Positions 17,290 to 26,899 of a stretch of DNA of 64,000 bases are shown here, one piece after another. Source of the DNA: Ruegeria sp. 6PALISEP08. GTDB lineage: Bacteria; Pseudomonadota; Alphaproteobacteria; Rhodobacterales; Rhodobacteraceae. The notes beneath the pieces are model-generated. The model did no database searches. It was not told the DNA's origin and was given only the letters and a program-made list of their open reading frames with translations. Positions within the stretch are counted from its first letter, which is position 1; the number at the start of each line of letters is the position of its first letter. A program made the position numbers and the translations under genes. The DNA lies in contig NZ_LGXZ01000014.1 of NCBI RefSeq assembly GCF_001238295.1, positions 1 through 64,000 on the forward strand, in the 5' to 3' direction.

Positions 17290-18518
17290 CGCCCAAAACA
17301 GATAGCAATCGGACTCTTGCGTCTTTTTGGGCGGCACCGTACCGCCCATTGTTCCTCGCGGCTTATCTTTGCGCTTTTATTACAGTGGGCTGGTGGCCCT
17401 TGGGCGATTGGATCGGCCTACCCGGCCCAGCCTGCACTCCCAAGGTCCTCTGGCATGTCCACGAACTCATTTTCGGGTTCGCCGGGGCGGCGATTGGCGG
17501 GTACATACTGACTGCACTCCCCGGTTGGACAAGGGCTTTGCCAACGCAGGGCTCATGTTTAAAAGCACTGTTTGCTCTCTGGCTGGGTGCGCGTATCGCT
17601 ACAGCATTTGCCTGCAACACTTTTCCGTTTGTCCCGCTTGCGTTCAACGCCGGTTATTTCGGACTTTTGGCGGTCGTGGTTGGTCGCCACCTATGGTGTG
17701 CGCGTGCCTTCAACAAGCTCGGGTTTCTTTGCGCTATCCTTGCGCTCGGTATCAGCGAAGCCTTGTTTATGAGCGCGACTTCTTTTGGTATGCCATGGGT
17801 CGCCGTTGACATGACGCTGCCCATGACGCTTGGGGCCACTATGCTGTTGAATGGGGTCGGCTCTCGGGCCATTCCGGCCTTCACCAGCAATTGGCTGCTC
17901 AGTAAGGGGCGATCCAATACAATCCCCTTACCAATGGCCGCCTACACAATACTGACACAGGCGTTGCTGGTTGTGTGCATTCTCGCAGCGCTCAATGGTT
18001 GGAGTGTCTGTCAAAGCCTAGCGATGATAGCCACAGCACTTTTGCTGATTTGGCAAATGCGCAGATGGCAAACGTTTGACGTGCTGGCAAACCCGCTTCT
18101 GGCGGCCTTGCATCTGTCTTACCTGTGGCTGCCCATAGGGTTGCTGATCATGGGCTTGTCGGGGCTGGTATCTGATGTCTATCGCATTGAAGACGCCTTG
18201 CACGCAATCACCATTGGAGGGTTGAGCGGTTTGATCATGGCCATCTCGGGCCGAGCTGCCGCCCATACAAAAGCCGGTGACATGAAAGCTCGCAATCCCT
18301 TTGTAGTCGGCGTCGTGTTGGTGTGGATGTCTGCAGTGACCCGTCTGACCTCACCGCTGATGCCGGCCTTTCAGCTGGAAGTTCTTGCAGCCGTCGTTTG
18401 GTGCATCGGTTGGGCGGTTTTTACCGTCGGCTTTCTTCCCGCCTTGACCGGCCCCGTTCATCGACCAGCTTTTAGTGGCACGAAATACAACCGTTTCGAA
18501 AAAATCAGAGACCAATGA
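17286..18518 (+). CDS. nnrS: NnrS-family membrane protein
   Basis: The GTG at 17286 overlaps the ubiV stop (GTGA) and has AAGG just ahead; the product is 410 residues. It is almost all membrane helix (about 10-12 segments) and has the NnrS signature pieces FWAAPYRPLFLAAYLCAF, LWHVHELIFGFAGAAIGGY and ALPGWT. NnrS is a haem- and copper-containing protein tied to nitric oxide stress and denitrification. Being last in the ubiTUV operon, under a possible NnrR/FNR box, suggests the cell makes ubiquinone for nitrate or nitrite respiration while handling NO. No denitrification enzyme is in view. Confidence 0.88.
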   Translation: MTPKTDSNRTLASFWAAPYRPLFLAAYLCAFITVGWWPLGDWIGLPGPACTPKVLWHVHELIFGFAGAAIGGYILTALPGWTRALPTQGSCLKALFALWLGARIATAFACNTFPFVPLAFNAGYFGLLAVVVGRHLWCARAFNKLGFLCAILALGISEALFMSATSFGMPWVAVDMTLPMTLGATMLLNGVGSRAIPAFTSNWLLSKGRSNTIPLPMAAYTILTQALLVVCILAALNGWSVCQSLAMIATALLLIWQMRRWQTFDVLANPLLAALHLSYLWLPIGLLIMGLSGLVSDVYRIEDALHAITIGGLSGLIMAISGRAAAHTKAGDMKARNPFVVGVVLVWMSAVTRLTSPLMPAFQLEVLAAVVWCIGWAVFTVGFLPALTGPVHRPAFSGTKYNRFEKIRDQ

Positions 18519-18614
18519 TGCCAATTAACCTGAATTCGAACCCGACATGGGGTGAACGCTGCACCCGCCAAAGCAAACATCAGTCCACCGCAAAGATGTG
18601 CGTCTCAGCAATCC

Positions 18615-18637
18615 GGCCCGGCTGAAACAGCCGGGCC
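18615..18637. terminator. Strong hairpin between convergent operons
   Basis: GGCCCGGCTG, AAA, CAGCCGGGCC is a perfect 10-bp stem with a 3-base loop. It lies between the ends of nnrS (plus) and the sugar-binding protein gene (minus), so it may stop transcription from both sides. No U-run follows in either direction, so it is not a classic intrinsic terminator. Confidence 0.55.
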
Positions 18638-18663
18638 AGTCTAACTCACGCTGTTGCCGAGGT

Positions 18664-19608
18664 TCAGTCGTATAGAACCGCCGCGATTTTCGGGTCGTCA
18701 ATGTTCGACGCGTCGTAATAGTAGAAGCCCGTATCGATCAGGTTCGGAACATCTTCACCGTTCAACGCTGAAACAGCGGCCTTGACGGTCTCATAGCCGA
18801 TGCCGACCGGGTTCTGGGTGATGGCGCCCGTCATAAGACCGCTTTTGATCGCGTCTTTCTGGGCCTTGCCGCTGTCATAGCCGATGATGACCAGACCTTC
18901 GGTGCCCAGTTCCTGAACGCCGTTGACCACACCGATGGCTGAACCCTCATTTGTGCCGAAGATACCCTTCAAATCCGGGTTCGCGGTCAGGATCGCCTTT
19001 GTCACCTCTGTCGATTTCAGGTGGTCGCCCTGACCGTACTGAATCGTGACGACCTCGATATCGGGATACTTCTCGGCCATGCGATTGACGAACCCATCAC
19101 GGCGGTCGATGCCTGTCCGGCTGGTCTGGTCATGTGCCACGACAGCAACCTTGCCCTTACCGCCGAGTTTTTCAGCCATCTTGTCTGCCGCAAGCCCGGC
19201 AGCCGCCAGATTGTCGGTGGTGGCAGTTGAAAGCGGGATATCGCTGTCGACACCGCTGTCAAACGCGATGATCGGAATTCCCTTTTCGTTTGCCTGCTTC
19301 AGCAACGGGATCGCGGCCTGGCTGTCCAGCGCGGCAAACCCAATTGCCTTGGGATTATTGGCCAACGCAGCCGCCAGCATGTCGATCTGGCGATCGACCA
19401 TGGTTTCGTTATCCGGGCCTTCAAACGTGATGGTGACGCCATAATCGTCCGCCGCCTGCTCGGCACCCGATTTCACAGCCTGCCAGAATTGATGCTGAAA
19501 TCCTTTCGAGACCAGTGGGATATAGATATCTTCTGCAGCCGCCATGGAAGCGGGTCCTGCAAGAGTGACCGCGCTTAGGGCCCCCAGAATAAATCGACGT
19601 GAAAACAT
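18664..19608 (-). CDS. Periplasmic sugar-binding protein of an RbsB-type ABC importer
   Basis: The ATG at 19608 follows GGAGGAG and gives 314 residues with a cleavable signal (SRRFILGALSAVTLAGPASMAAAE; the RR could allow Tat export). The mature part is a type I periplasmic binding fold: IYIPLVSKGFQHQFWQAVKSG, DNETMVDRQIDMLAAAL, ISFDSGV-like hinge IIAFDSGVDSD and IFGTNEGSAIGVVNGVQELG. It should deliver a monosaccharide to the permease encoded upstream in the same operon. Gene context (fucose mutarotase, aldose dehydrogenase) suggests L-fucose or a pentose of the same C2-C4 configuration. Confidence 0.88.
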   Translation of the reverse strand: MFSRRFILGALSAVTLAGPASMAAAEDIYIPLVSKGFQHQFWQAVKSGAEQAADDYGVTITFEGPDNETMVDRQIDMLAAALANNPKAIGFAALDSQAAIPLLKQANEKGIPIIAFDSGVDSDIPLSTATTDNLAAAGLAADKMAEKLGGKGKVAVVAHDQTSRTGIDRRDGFVNRMAEKYPDIEVVTIQYGQGDHLKSTEVTKAILTANPDLKGIFGTNEGSAIGVVNGVQELGTEGLVIIGYDSGKAQKDAIKSGLMTGAITQNPVGIGYETVKAAVSALNGEDVPNLIDTGFYYYDASNIDDPKIAAVLYD

Positions 19609-19654
19609 TTCTCTCCTCCAGTTGGTTGATTTCGACTTTGATGAATCGCCCTGA

Positions 19655-20662
19655 TCACCCTGCCTTCTTGCGTCGCGCCATGTCGGCGTAGACGGCAAGG
19701 ATGATGATTGCGCCGGTCACAACGGTCTGCCATTCCTGTGCAACGGACAGTACGCGCAGGCCATTGGTCAGAACCGCCATGATCAGCGCGCCAATCAATG
19801 TGCCCAGAATTGTCCCGCGCCCTCCGGACAGAGACGTGCCGCCGATGACCACGGCCGCGATGGCCTCAAGCTCGTACCCTAGACCCAATGCCGGTTGGGC
19901 CGAGTTGAGACGCGACGCAATCAGAATGCCAGCAATGCCGCAGATCGCCCCCGCCAAGGCGTAGATACGCATCTTCCACATATCGGTGTTCACACCCGAC
20001 AGCCGGACCGCCTCTTCGTTCGAGCCCAGCGCAAATGCATACCGCCCCAGCACCGTACGTCCCAAAATGTACGAGGCCGCGATGGCCACAAGGAACAGGA
20101 TCAACACACCGTTGGGAATAGGCAGATTCGGGAAGATCTCGCCAATCAATGATCCGCGCGAGATCTGATCAAACCCCGGCGTGTCGTTGAAATAGATTGG
20201 GCGCGTGCCCGAAATAACAAGCGACAGCCCCTTTAGGATCAGCATCATGCCAAGCGTGGCAATGAAGGGCGGTATTTTCATCTTGGCCACAAACGTGCCC
20301 GAGCACAGACCACACAGCGCGCCTGCCGCAATGGCCGCCGCCACGCCCAACAGCAAGGGCATCCCCAGAAAGGTCAGCGCTACGCCCGCAATCACAGCGC
20401 AGAAGGTCATCAGCGTGCCCAGCGAAAGGTCGATCCCGCCAGTAATGATGATCAGCGTTGCCGCTACAGCGAGCACCCCATTGACCGAGGTAGCCTGCAA
20501 TATGGCGATCATGTTCGAAGTCTGCATGAAATTGGGCGACGCGATCGAAAAGCCGATCAGCAATACGATCAGGCTGGCGAAGGCCAGCAGCTTTTGGTAC
20601 GCGCCGCTTTCCGACAGACCCGCGAGGGGTTTCTTCTTGTCGACATCCGTTGCTGTGGTCAT
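19655..20662 (-). CDS. RbsC-type ABC sugar permease
   Basis: This 335-residue integral membrane protein starts at ATG 20662, overlapping the stop of the ATPase gene by 4 bp. It carries the RbsC/AraH family signature [24 protein letters not shown] and the C-terminal [24 protein letters not shown], with about eight to ten membrane helices. It would form the channel of the importer with the ATPase and the binding protein on either side of it in the operon. Confidence 0.9.
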   Translation of the reverse strand: MTTATDVDKKKPLAGLSESGAYQKLLAFASLIVLLIGFSIASPNFMQTSNMIAILQATSVNGVLAVAATLIIITGGIDLSLGTLMTFCAVIAGVALTFLGMPLLLGVAAAIAAGALCGLCSGTFVAKMKIPPFIATLGMMLILKGLSLVISGTRPIYFNDTPGFDQISRGSLIGEIFPNLPIPNGVLILFLVAIAASYILGRTVLGRYAFALGSNEEAVRLSGVNTDMWKMRIYALAGAICGIAGILIASRLNSAQPALGLGYELEAIAAVVIGGTSLSGGRGTILGTLIGALIMAVLTNGLRVLSVAQEWQTVVTGAIIILAVYADMARRKKAG

Positions 20663-22185
20663 TGCAATGTCCCTGTTACCTGCATCGCTGCGGCGCGTTG
20701 TGTGGCCAGATGCATTATGTCTTCCTGAGTGGTGTTTCTTCCTCCGGGAAGAATGCCGGTCAGGCGGCCTTCGCACATCACCGCGATGCGATGGCTGAGG
20801 CGCATGATCTCGGGCAATTCAGACGAGATCACGATGATGGTCTTTCCCTGCTCTGCCAGGTCTTCGAGCAGCTTGTAGATCTCGGATTTCGCCCCTACGT
20901 CGATGCCGCGTGTCGGCTCATCAAAGATCAGAATGTCGCAATCGCGCAGCAACCATTTGGCGATGACAACTTTTTGCTGGTTGCCGCCCGACAACAGCCT
21001 GACTTCTTGCACGTCCGAGGGTGTGCGGATGCCCAACTGGCTGATATAGCTTTTGGCTGTAGAACTGATCTCACTGTCGTCGAGAACACCACCCGCGCCG
21101 GTGAACATATCCATCGAGGCCAGCGCGATGTTGTCGCGCACGTTCATGCCAGTGGCGAGGCCAAAGTGCTTGCGATCCTCGGACAGGTACCCGATCCCTG
21201 CTTTGACCGCGTCGGAAGGGGACTTGATCGTAACCACCTTGCCGTGCACCCGGATTTCTCCGCCATCCTTTGGGTCAGCGCCAAATATCGCGCGTGCAAC
21301 CTCGGTTCGACCCGCCCCCATCAGGCCCGCAAAACCGAGGATTTCCCCCTTCTGCATCGCAAAGCTGACTTCGTGAATCTCATTGTCACGGCTCAGCCCC
21401 GTGACTTGCAGAGACACCTCGGCATCGTCCAGATTTGGCGGATCCAGCGGCTCTTCCTTGACTTCGCGACCCACCATCATGGCGATGATCTGGCTGATCG
21501 GCGTGTCCGCGGCCCCTACTGTGCCAACATATTCGCCATCCCGCATCACCGTCACGCGATCCGATATCTGTTTCAGCTCGTCCATCTTATGACTGATGTA
21601 AACGATCCCCACGCCTTCGGCCTTGAGGCGTCGGATGATCACAAACAATTCAGCGATCTCGGCGTCGTTCAGCGCCGCAGTCGGCTCATCCATGATCAGA
21701 ACCTTGGAGCGGAAAGATAAGGCTTTGGCGATCTCGACCATCTGCTGTTTGGCGATGGTCAGACTGCCCACCAGAGCTTTTGGATCAAGGTTCAGGTTCA
21801 TCGAGGCAAAAATATCGGCTGTCTGCGCGTTCAACGCGGCCTCATCCAGGCGACCAAAGCTCTTGCGTGGCTCGCGCCCGATAAAGATATTCTGCGCCAC
21901 GGTCAGATCATTCATCAGGCTCAGTTCCTGATGAATAATGCCGATGCCCAGATCCTGCGCCTCGCGCGGGCTTGTGGGACTGACCTCACGCCCTTCGACT
22001 TTCAGGCCTCCTTCGTCACGCTGATAAATGCCCGACAAAACTTTCATCAAAGTGCTTTTGCCGGCCCCGTTCTCGCCCATCAGTGCGTGAACTTCACCCG
22101 GCTCCAGATCGAACTGCACAGATTTCAGCGCGTGCACGCCGGGGAAGAACTTTTCGATCCCCGCCATTTCGACCAACTTAGACAT
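20659..22185 (-). CDS. RbsA/MglA-type sugar ABC ATPase with two nucleotide-binding domains
   Basis: The ATG at 22185 follows GGAGG. The 508-residue product has two ABC domains. The first has GENGAGKST, the signature-like [15 protein letters not shown] and [10 protein letters not shown]; the second has a degenerate P-loop (GLMGAGRTE), the signature [15 protein letters not shown] and [11 protein letters not shown]. This asymmetry, with a weak second Walker A, is normal for RbsA-type proteins. It powers uptake through the permease encoded immediately downstream. Confidence 0.92.
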   Translation of the reverse strand: MSKLVEMAGIEKFFPGVHALKSVQFDLEPGEVHALMGENGAGKSTLMKVLSGIYQRDEGGLKVEGREVSPTSPREAQDLGIGIIHQELSLMNDLTVAQNIFIGREPRKSFGRLDEAALNAQTADIFASMNLNLDPKALVGSLTIAKQQMVEIAKALSFRSKVLIMDEPTAALNDAEIAELFVIIRRLKAEGVGIVYISHKMDELKQISDRVTVMRDGEYVGTVGAADTPISQIIAMMVGREVKEEPLDPPNLDDAEVSLQVTGLSRDNEIHEVSFAMQKGEILGFAGLMGAGRTEVARAIFGADPKDGGEIRVHGKVVTIKSPSDAVKAGIGYLSEDRKHFGLATGMNVRDNIALASMDMFTGAGGVLDDSEISSTAKSYISQLGIRTPSDVQEVRLLSGGNQQKVVIAKWLLRDCDILIFDEPTRGIDVGAKSEIYKLLEDLAEQGKTIIVISSELPEIMRLSHRIAVMCEGRLTGILPGGRNTTQEDIMHLATQRAAAMQVTGTLQ

Positions 22186-22227
22186 GTTTCCTCCCATTTG
22201 CCCCTCTCCCCAGGGGCTGCGCGCGGG

Positions 22228-23784
22228 TTACATCACCGCGCCAATTTGCCAGGGCACGAATTCCACGCCCCCGAAACCAAGCTCCTCACTTTTGGTTTTC
22301 TCGCCCGAGGCGACACGGATCAGAATTTCGAACAGTTCCTCGCCCTTGGCTTCGATGCTGACACCGTCGGTAACGATGTCGCCGCAGTTCAGGTCCATGT
22401 CCTCGGACATGCGCGCATACATTTCGGAATTGGTGGCGAGCTTGATGCAGGGCGTGGGCTGATAGCCTGAAACCGAGCCGCGCCCCGTAGTGAACACGAT
22501 CAGGTTCGCCCCCGAGGCCACCTGCCCCGTGACTGAACATGGATCGAAGCCGGGGCTGTCCATGAAAACAAAACCGCGCTTGTTGATTTGTTCGCCAAAC
22601 TTGTAAACGGCGCGCAGTGGCGCGGTGCCACCTTTGGCGACTGCCCCCAACGATTTTTCAAGGATCGTCGTCAAACCGCCGCGCTTGTTGCCGGGGCTTG
22701 GGTTATTGTCCATCTCACCGCCATTGCGAGCGGTGTAGTCTTCCCACCAGTGGATGCGTTCGATCAGCTTCTCGCCGACTTCAACGGTTTCGGCCCGTCG
22801 GGTCAGCAGATGTTCCGCTCCGTAAATCTCTGAAGTTTCCGACAGGATCGTTGTCCCACCATGGCGCACCAGAAGGTCCGAGGCATAGCCCAAGGCCGGG
22901 TTCGCCGTGATGCCGGAATAGCCGTCTGATCCGCCGCACTGCATCCCGACGGTAAGCGCACTGACCGGCGCCGGAGCACGCCGTACCTGGTTGGCCAGTT
23001 CGGCAATACCGCGTAGTTCGTCCAGCCCACGCTCGATAGTGCGACGGGTGCCACCCTCGTTCTGAATGGTCATATACCGTAAAACGCCGTCAGGGCGGAT
23101 CGGACGACCGCCGACAAGATCCGCCACCTGCATGACCTCGCACCCAAGCCCGATCAAAAGGATACCCCCGAAATTCGGGTGTTGGGCATATCCGGCAAGC
23201 GTGCGGAGTAAGGTTGCATAGCCTTCGTCCTTGCCCGACATCCCGCAGCCAGTGCCATGCACGATCGGCACCACACCATCGACATTGGGAAAGCTGTCCA
23301 ACAATCCGGATTTCCCGGCTGCTTCTGCAATGAACCGCGCAACCGAGCCAGAGCAATTCACCGTGGTCAGAATCCCTATGTAATTCCGAGTTCCCACCTT
23401 GCCGCCGGTCCGGAAGTAACCATCGAACGTCCGCGCCTCTGATCTTCCGGGTAGCGGCTTGTTTGCGCTGGCATGGGCATAGTCCTGTTGGTGCGCGCCC
23501 ATACCCAGATTGTGTACGTGGATATGTTCGCCAGGGGCAACATCACACTTTGCCTGACCGATGATCTGGCCGTAGCGAACGATGTTTTCACCGGCACGAA
23601 CCGGAGCCACCGCAATCTTGTGCCCGCGCGCGACCGATTTGGTCAAAGGCACAGGGACGAGCTCAGGCTGCTCACCAGCTTGAAGGTCCCGCAGGGCGAT
23701 AACGATGTTGTCCTGCGGATTCAGCTTTACGACGTCGCGCGCTGCACCGTTCAAAACACCTATGCCGCCACTTGCCTTCATCAT
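22228..23784 (-). CDS. UxaA-family sugar-acid dehydratase (altronate/galactarate dehydratase type)
   Basis: This 518-residue protein has the UxaA layout: an N-terminal SAF domain (residues 12-95, DNIVIALRDLQAGE, VARGHKIAVAPVRAGENIVRYG) and a large dehydratase domain with GYFRTGGKVGTRNYIGIL, HGTGCGMSG, LGCEVMQ and GMQCGGSDGYSGITANPALG. The family removes water from sugar acids using a metal site with conserved cysteines. In this locus it most likely acts on L-fuconate or D-arabinonate in place of the enolase-type fuconate dehydratase. It heads the minus-strand transporter operon and is divergent from the GntR gene. Confidence 0.85.
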   Translation of the reverse strand: MMKASGGIGVLNGAARDVVKLNPQDNIVIALRDLQAGEQPELVPVPLTKSVARGHKIAVAPVRAGENIVRYGQIIGQAKCDVAPGEHIHVHNLGMGAHQQDYAHASANKPLPGRSEARTFDGYFRTGGKVGTRNYIGILTTVNCSGSVARFIAEAAGKSGLLDSFPNVDGVVPIVHGTGCGMSGKDEGYATLLRTLAGYAQHPNFGGILLIGLGCEVMQVADLVGGRPIRPDGVLRYMTIQNEGGTRRTIERGLDELRGIAELANQVRRAPAPVSALTVGMQCGGSDGYSGITANPALGYASDLLVRHGGTTILSETSEIYGAEHLLTRRAETVEVGEKLIERIHWWEDYTARNGGEMDNNPSPGNKRGGLTTILEKSLGAVAKGGTAPLRAVYKFGEQINKRGFVFMDSPGFDPCSVTGQVASGANLIVFTTGRGSVSGYQPTPCIKLATNSEMYARMSEDMDLNCGDIVTDGVSIEAKGEELFEILIRVASGEKTKSEELGFGGVEFVPWQIGAVM

Positions 23785-23836
23785 CTTCCCTTATTGTCTG
23801 GGTCCTTTTGCTAAGTGGAATCTCACCTCTTGTCAA

Positions 23837-23848
23837 CTAACATGTTAG
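23837..23848. promoter_or_regulatory. Palindromic operator candidate for the GntR regulator
   Basis: CTAACATGTTAG is a perfect 12-bp palindrome in the 82-bp gap between the divergent dehydratase and GntR genes. It lies 19 bp ahead of the gntR start, where a repressor could block both promoters. FadR-subfamily GntR proteins bind short palindromes of this size, so it is the best operator candidate. Inferred from position and symmetry only. Confidence 0.5.
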
Positions 23849-23866
23849 AATGCTAAATATCAAAAC

Positions 23867-24604
23867 ATGAACAAGCCCAATGATATTGATGCCACCCTGC
23901 TGCCCGAAATCACGTCGACCGAAGGGACCCTGACCCAGCGAGTCCACAGCGCCTTGAAGCAGGCGATTCTGGCGCTCGACTTCCCGCCCGGCGCGATCCT
24001 GCGCAAAGCCCCGGTATGCGAGCGTCTTGGCGTATCGCGCGCACCGGTCGCCGACGCGATTGCACGTCTTGCGTCTGAAGGCTTGGTGGATGTTGTGCCT
24101 CAGTCAGGCACGCGCGTTTCCTATTTTTCGATGGAAGAAATTCGCGAAGGCGTCTTCCTGCGTGAGGCACTTGAGCTTGCGGCGGTTGCAAAGGTCGCGC
24201 GGGATCTGACCGACGATCAACGCAAGCGGCTCAGCCGCAATATGCGCCTACAGGAACTGCTGATCGAAGATGATGATATTCCTGGTTTCTATCAAGCGGA
24301 TGAAGAATTCCACGGCCTGCTGATGGAATTTACCGGTTTCCGTCGCCTCAACGACGTGGCGCAAACCGTTTCCCTTCAGGTCAGTCGCGCACGGATGTTG
24401 TTGCTGCCGACACCTGGCCGCATTGCAGAGACTTTGGCCGAACATCGTGCGGTCTTTGACGCGATCAGCAAACATGACGAACAGGGCGCAAAGGACGCCA
24501 TGCGCACACATTTGCGCCAATTGATGCCCCGCATCGAAAAGTTGGAGCAGCAAAAACCAGATCTGTTCAACCTCAGCCCGCAGCCGCACAGCGAGGAAGT
24601 ATGA
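23867..24604 (+). CDS. GntR-family regulator (FadR subfamily)
   Basis: The 245-residue protein has a winged-helix DNA-binding domain at about 20-90 (LKQAILALDFPPGAIL, LGVSRAPVADAIARLASEGLV) and an FCD-type helical ligand domain after it (VFLREALELAAVAKVA, EFHGLLMEFTGF, EHRAVFDAISKHDEQGAKDAMRTHL), with acidic and His residues that often bind a metal and a sugar acid. It probably represses both arms of the sugar locus until a pathway intermediate binds. Its last 4 bases overlap the next gene. Confidence 0.88.
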   Translation: MNKPNDIDATLLPEITSTEGTLTQRVHSALKQAILALDFPPGAILRKAPVCERLGVSRAPVADAIARLASEGLVDVVPQSGTRVSYFSMEEIREGVFLREALELAAVAKVARDLTDDQRKRLSRNMRLQELLIEDDDIPGFYQADEEFHGLLMEFTGFRRLNDVAQTVSLQVSRARMLLLPTPGRIAETLAEHRAVFDAISKHDEQGAKDAMRTHLRQLMPRIEKLEQQKPDLFNLSPQPHSEEV

Positions 24605-25653
24605 CCGTTTCCCAGGCAGAATTGCTCAACTCACGGACCACGCGACCTGTGCACCTGACCCGCATGGGGTTCGGCGGCGCACCGCTGGGAAATCTGTATC
24701 GCACGGTCTCGGACGAAGATGCGCAAGCTGCATTGCAAGCCGCCTATGACGCAGGCATCCGGTTTTTCGACACCGCCCCTCAATACGGGCTCGGCCGGTC
24801 CGAGCATCGGTTTGGCGAAGCAATCACCCGCTTTGGTCGCGAGAACATTCAACTGTCGACTAAAATCGGACGACTGCTGCTGGACTGCAAACCGCACGAG
24901 GTCACGCCAGAGGCTTTTGTGGATGTGCCGCAAAAACGTATCGTGTTTGACTACACCTATGACGGGGTAATGCGGTCGCATGAAGCCAGCCGCGCGCGGC
25001 TCGGCGTGTCCAATGTGGACATTCTGTTGGTTCATGATGTCTGTGTCTTCAGTCAGGGCAGCCAGGAAATGTCAGACGCCAAGGTGCGCGAACTGTTTGA
25101 TGGCGGCGGCTACAGGGCTCTGGTTGAACTGCGCGAAGCCGGTGAAATCGCGGCGATCGGCGCAGGCGTGAATGAATGGCAGGTTTGTGAAAAGCTTCTG
25201 GGAATGGGTGATTTTGACGGGTTCCTGTTGGCCGGACGCTATACCCTGCTGGAACAGGAAGCGTTGGATAGCTTCTTGCCACTTTGTCAGAAGCGCGATG
25301 TCGGGATCATTCTGGGCGGTCCTTATAATTCGGGCATTCTGGCCACCGGTGCTGTGCCCGGGGCCAAGTACAATTATGCTGACGCTCCAGAGGACATTCT
25401 GGATCGCGTTCGAAAGATCGAGGATGTCTGTACAGCACATGACACGCCGCTGATCGCGGCAGCGCTGCAATTTGTTTTGGGCCATCCCTGCGTCAAGACA
25501 GTGGTTCCCGGTGCGGTCAGTGCAGCCGAAGTGCAGGCGAATGTTGCCTTGCTGGACCGCGATATCCCGATGGCGCTTTGGTCCGACCTGCGTGCCGAGG
25601 GCTTGATCCGCCCAGAGGCGCCGCTGCCTGATGAGGCCGCATATGCTGCGTAA
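24601..25653 (+). CDS. Aldo/keto reductase, L-fucose / D-threo-aldose 1-dehydrogenase type
   Basis: This 350-residue protein has the aldo/keto reductase tetrad: Asp in GIRFFDTAPQYG, Tyr in the same stretch (QYGLGRSE), Lys in LSTKIGR and His in ILLVHD. The N-terminal MGFGGAPLGNLYRTVSDEDA matches D-threo-aldose dehydrogenases, which oxidise L-fucose, L-galactose or D-arabinose at C1 to the lactone. These sugars share configuration at C2-C4. The next genes encode a mutarotase and a lactonase, which supply and use the same substrate and product. Confidence 0.88.
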   Translation: MTVSQAELLNSRTTRPVHLTRMGFGGAPLGNLYRTVSDEDAQAALQAAYDAGIRFFDTAPQYGLGRSEHRFGEAITRFGRENIQLSTKIGRLLLDCKPHEVTPEAFVDVPQKRIVFDYTYDGVMRSHEASRARLGVSNVDILLVHDVCVFSQGSQEMSDAKVRELFDGGGYRALVELREAGEIAAIGAGVNEWQVCEKLLGMGDFDGFLLAGRYTLLEQEALDSFLPLCQKRDVGIILGGPYNSGILATGAVPGAKYNYADAPEDILDRVRKIEDVCTAHDTPLIAAALQFVLGHPCVKTVVPGAVSAAEVQANVALLDRDIPMALWSDLRAEGLIRPEAPLPDEAAYAA

Positions 25654-26071
25654 TATCGACCCGGTCCTGTCACCCGAGCTGCTTTTTGCGCTGCGGGCCA
25701 TGGGCCACGGGGATGAGATTGTGATCGCCGATGCCAATTTCCCCGGCTCCAGTATCGGTACTGACTGCATCCGGGCCGATGGCTCTTCGGCCAGTGACAT
25801 CTTACGGGCCGTTCTCTCAGTGATGCCGCTGGACACATTCGTTTCCGATCCGGCACTGACAATGCAGGTGGTCAACGACCCGCAGGCTGTGCCCGATGCT
25901 GTCGCGGATTTTCAACGTATCATAGACACAACCGCCGACAATCCGGTCAAGATCCAATGTCTGGAGAGGTTCGCTTTCTACGAACGCGCCGCCACCGCCT
26001 TTGCCGTCGTTCAGACAGGTGAACGCAGGCTCTATGGCAATATCATCCTGAAAAAGGGCGTGATCGGATGA
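25643..26071 (+). CDS. fucU: FucU-type L-fucose mutarotase (RbsD/FucU family)
   Basis: The start at ATG 25643 overlaps the end of the dehydrogenase gene and is preceded by GAGG. The 142-residue product has the family core RAMGHGDEIVIADANFPG near the start and ERFAFYERAATAFAVVQTGERRLYGN near the end. FucU speeds exchange between alpha and beta pyranose forms of L-fucose. This supplies the anomer used by the aldose 1-dehydrogenase encoded just before it. Confidence 0.9.
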   Translation: MLRNIDPVLSPELLFALRAMGHGDEIVIADANFPGSSIGTDCIRADGSSASDILRAVLSVMPLDTFVSDPALTMQVVNDPQAVPDAVADFQRIIDTTADNPVKIQCLERFAFYERAATAFAVVQTGERRLYGNIILKKGVIG

Positions 26072-26898
26072 GGATCGACGCACATCAGCATTTCTGGGCA
26101 TTGGCGCGGGATGATTATGATTGGTTGACGCCTGAACTGGAGTCTATTTACCGAGATTTCACGCCAGCCGATCTGGTCCCTTTGCTGGAAGCGGCAAGGA
26201 TTGACGGCACGGTTCTGGTTCAAGCGGCACCAACTGTGGCCGAGACAGAATATATGCTGTCACTGGCCGATCAAACTTCGTTCATCAAAGGTGTTGTCGG
26301 CTGGGTCGATTTTGAGGCCACTGACGCGCCAGCACAAATTGCGGCACTGGCTGACCATCCGGCTCTGGTCGGCCTGCGCCCGATGATCCAGGACATCTCT
26401 GATCCGTTATGGATGCTTGAGGATACCCTGACGCCCGCCTTCGAAGCACTGCAACACCACGCCCTGACGTTTGACGCCCTAACCCTACCCGAACATCTTG
26501 GGTCGCTTAGAACTCTTTTGACGCGGCACCCCGAGATGAAGGTGGTCATAGACCACGCCTCGAAACCTCTGATCCGGGACGTGATGATTGAAGATTGGGC
26601 CAACGACATGGCGTCGCTGGCGCAAGAGACAAACGCCTGGTGCAAACTATCGGGACTTGTCACCGAAGCAAAACCGGATTGGACCGTTGACGATTTGCGG
26701 CCCTATGTGAATCACCTATTGAACTGCTTCGGCCCGTCTCGTCTGATCTGGGGCAGTGATTGGCCGGTCTGCACTTTGGCCAGCAGTTACGAACGCTGGT
26801 TTGAGACCACCGATGTGCTGCTTGGCTCAATGAGCAGTACCGAATGCCAGGCTATTCTGGGCGGCAACGCAGCGCGCGCCTATAACCTCAGGGATTGA
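26068..26898 (+). CDS. Amidohydrolase-2 family lactonase (L-fuconolactonase type)
   Basis: The 276-residue product begins MRIDAHQHFW, the HxH metal motif of amidohydrolase-related proteins, and ends with LIWGSDWPVC, which carries the catalytic Asp. A central VIDHASKP adds another His. This is the architecture of L-fuconolactonase and L-rhamnono-lactonase, which open aldonolactones. It overlaps the mutarotase gene by 4 bp (ATGA). The operon makes it the step after the aldose dehydrogenase. Confidence 0.87.
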   Translation: MRIDAHQHFWALARDDYDWLTPELESIYRDFTPADLVPLLEAARIDGTVLVQAAPTVAETEYMLSLADQTSFIKGVVGWVDFEATDAPAQIAALADHPALVGLRPMIQDISDPLWMLEDTLTPAFEALQHHALTFDALTLPEHLGSLRTLLTRHPEMKVVIDHASKPLIRDVMIEDWANDMASLAQETNAWCKLSGLVTEAKPDWTVDDLRPYVNHLLNCFGPSRLIWGSDWPVCTLASSYERWFETTDVLLGSMSSTECQAILGGNAARAYNLRD

Positions 26899-26899
26899 A

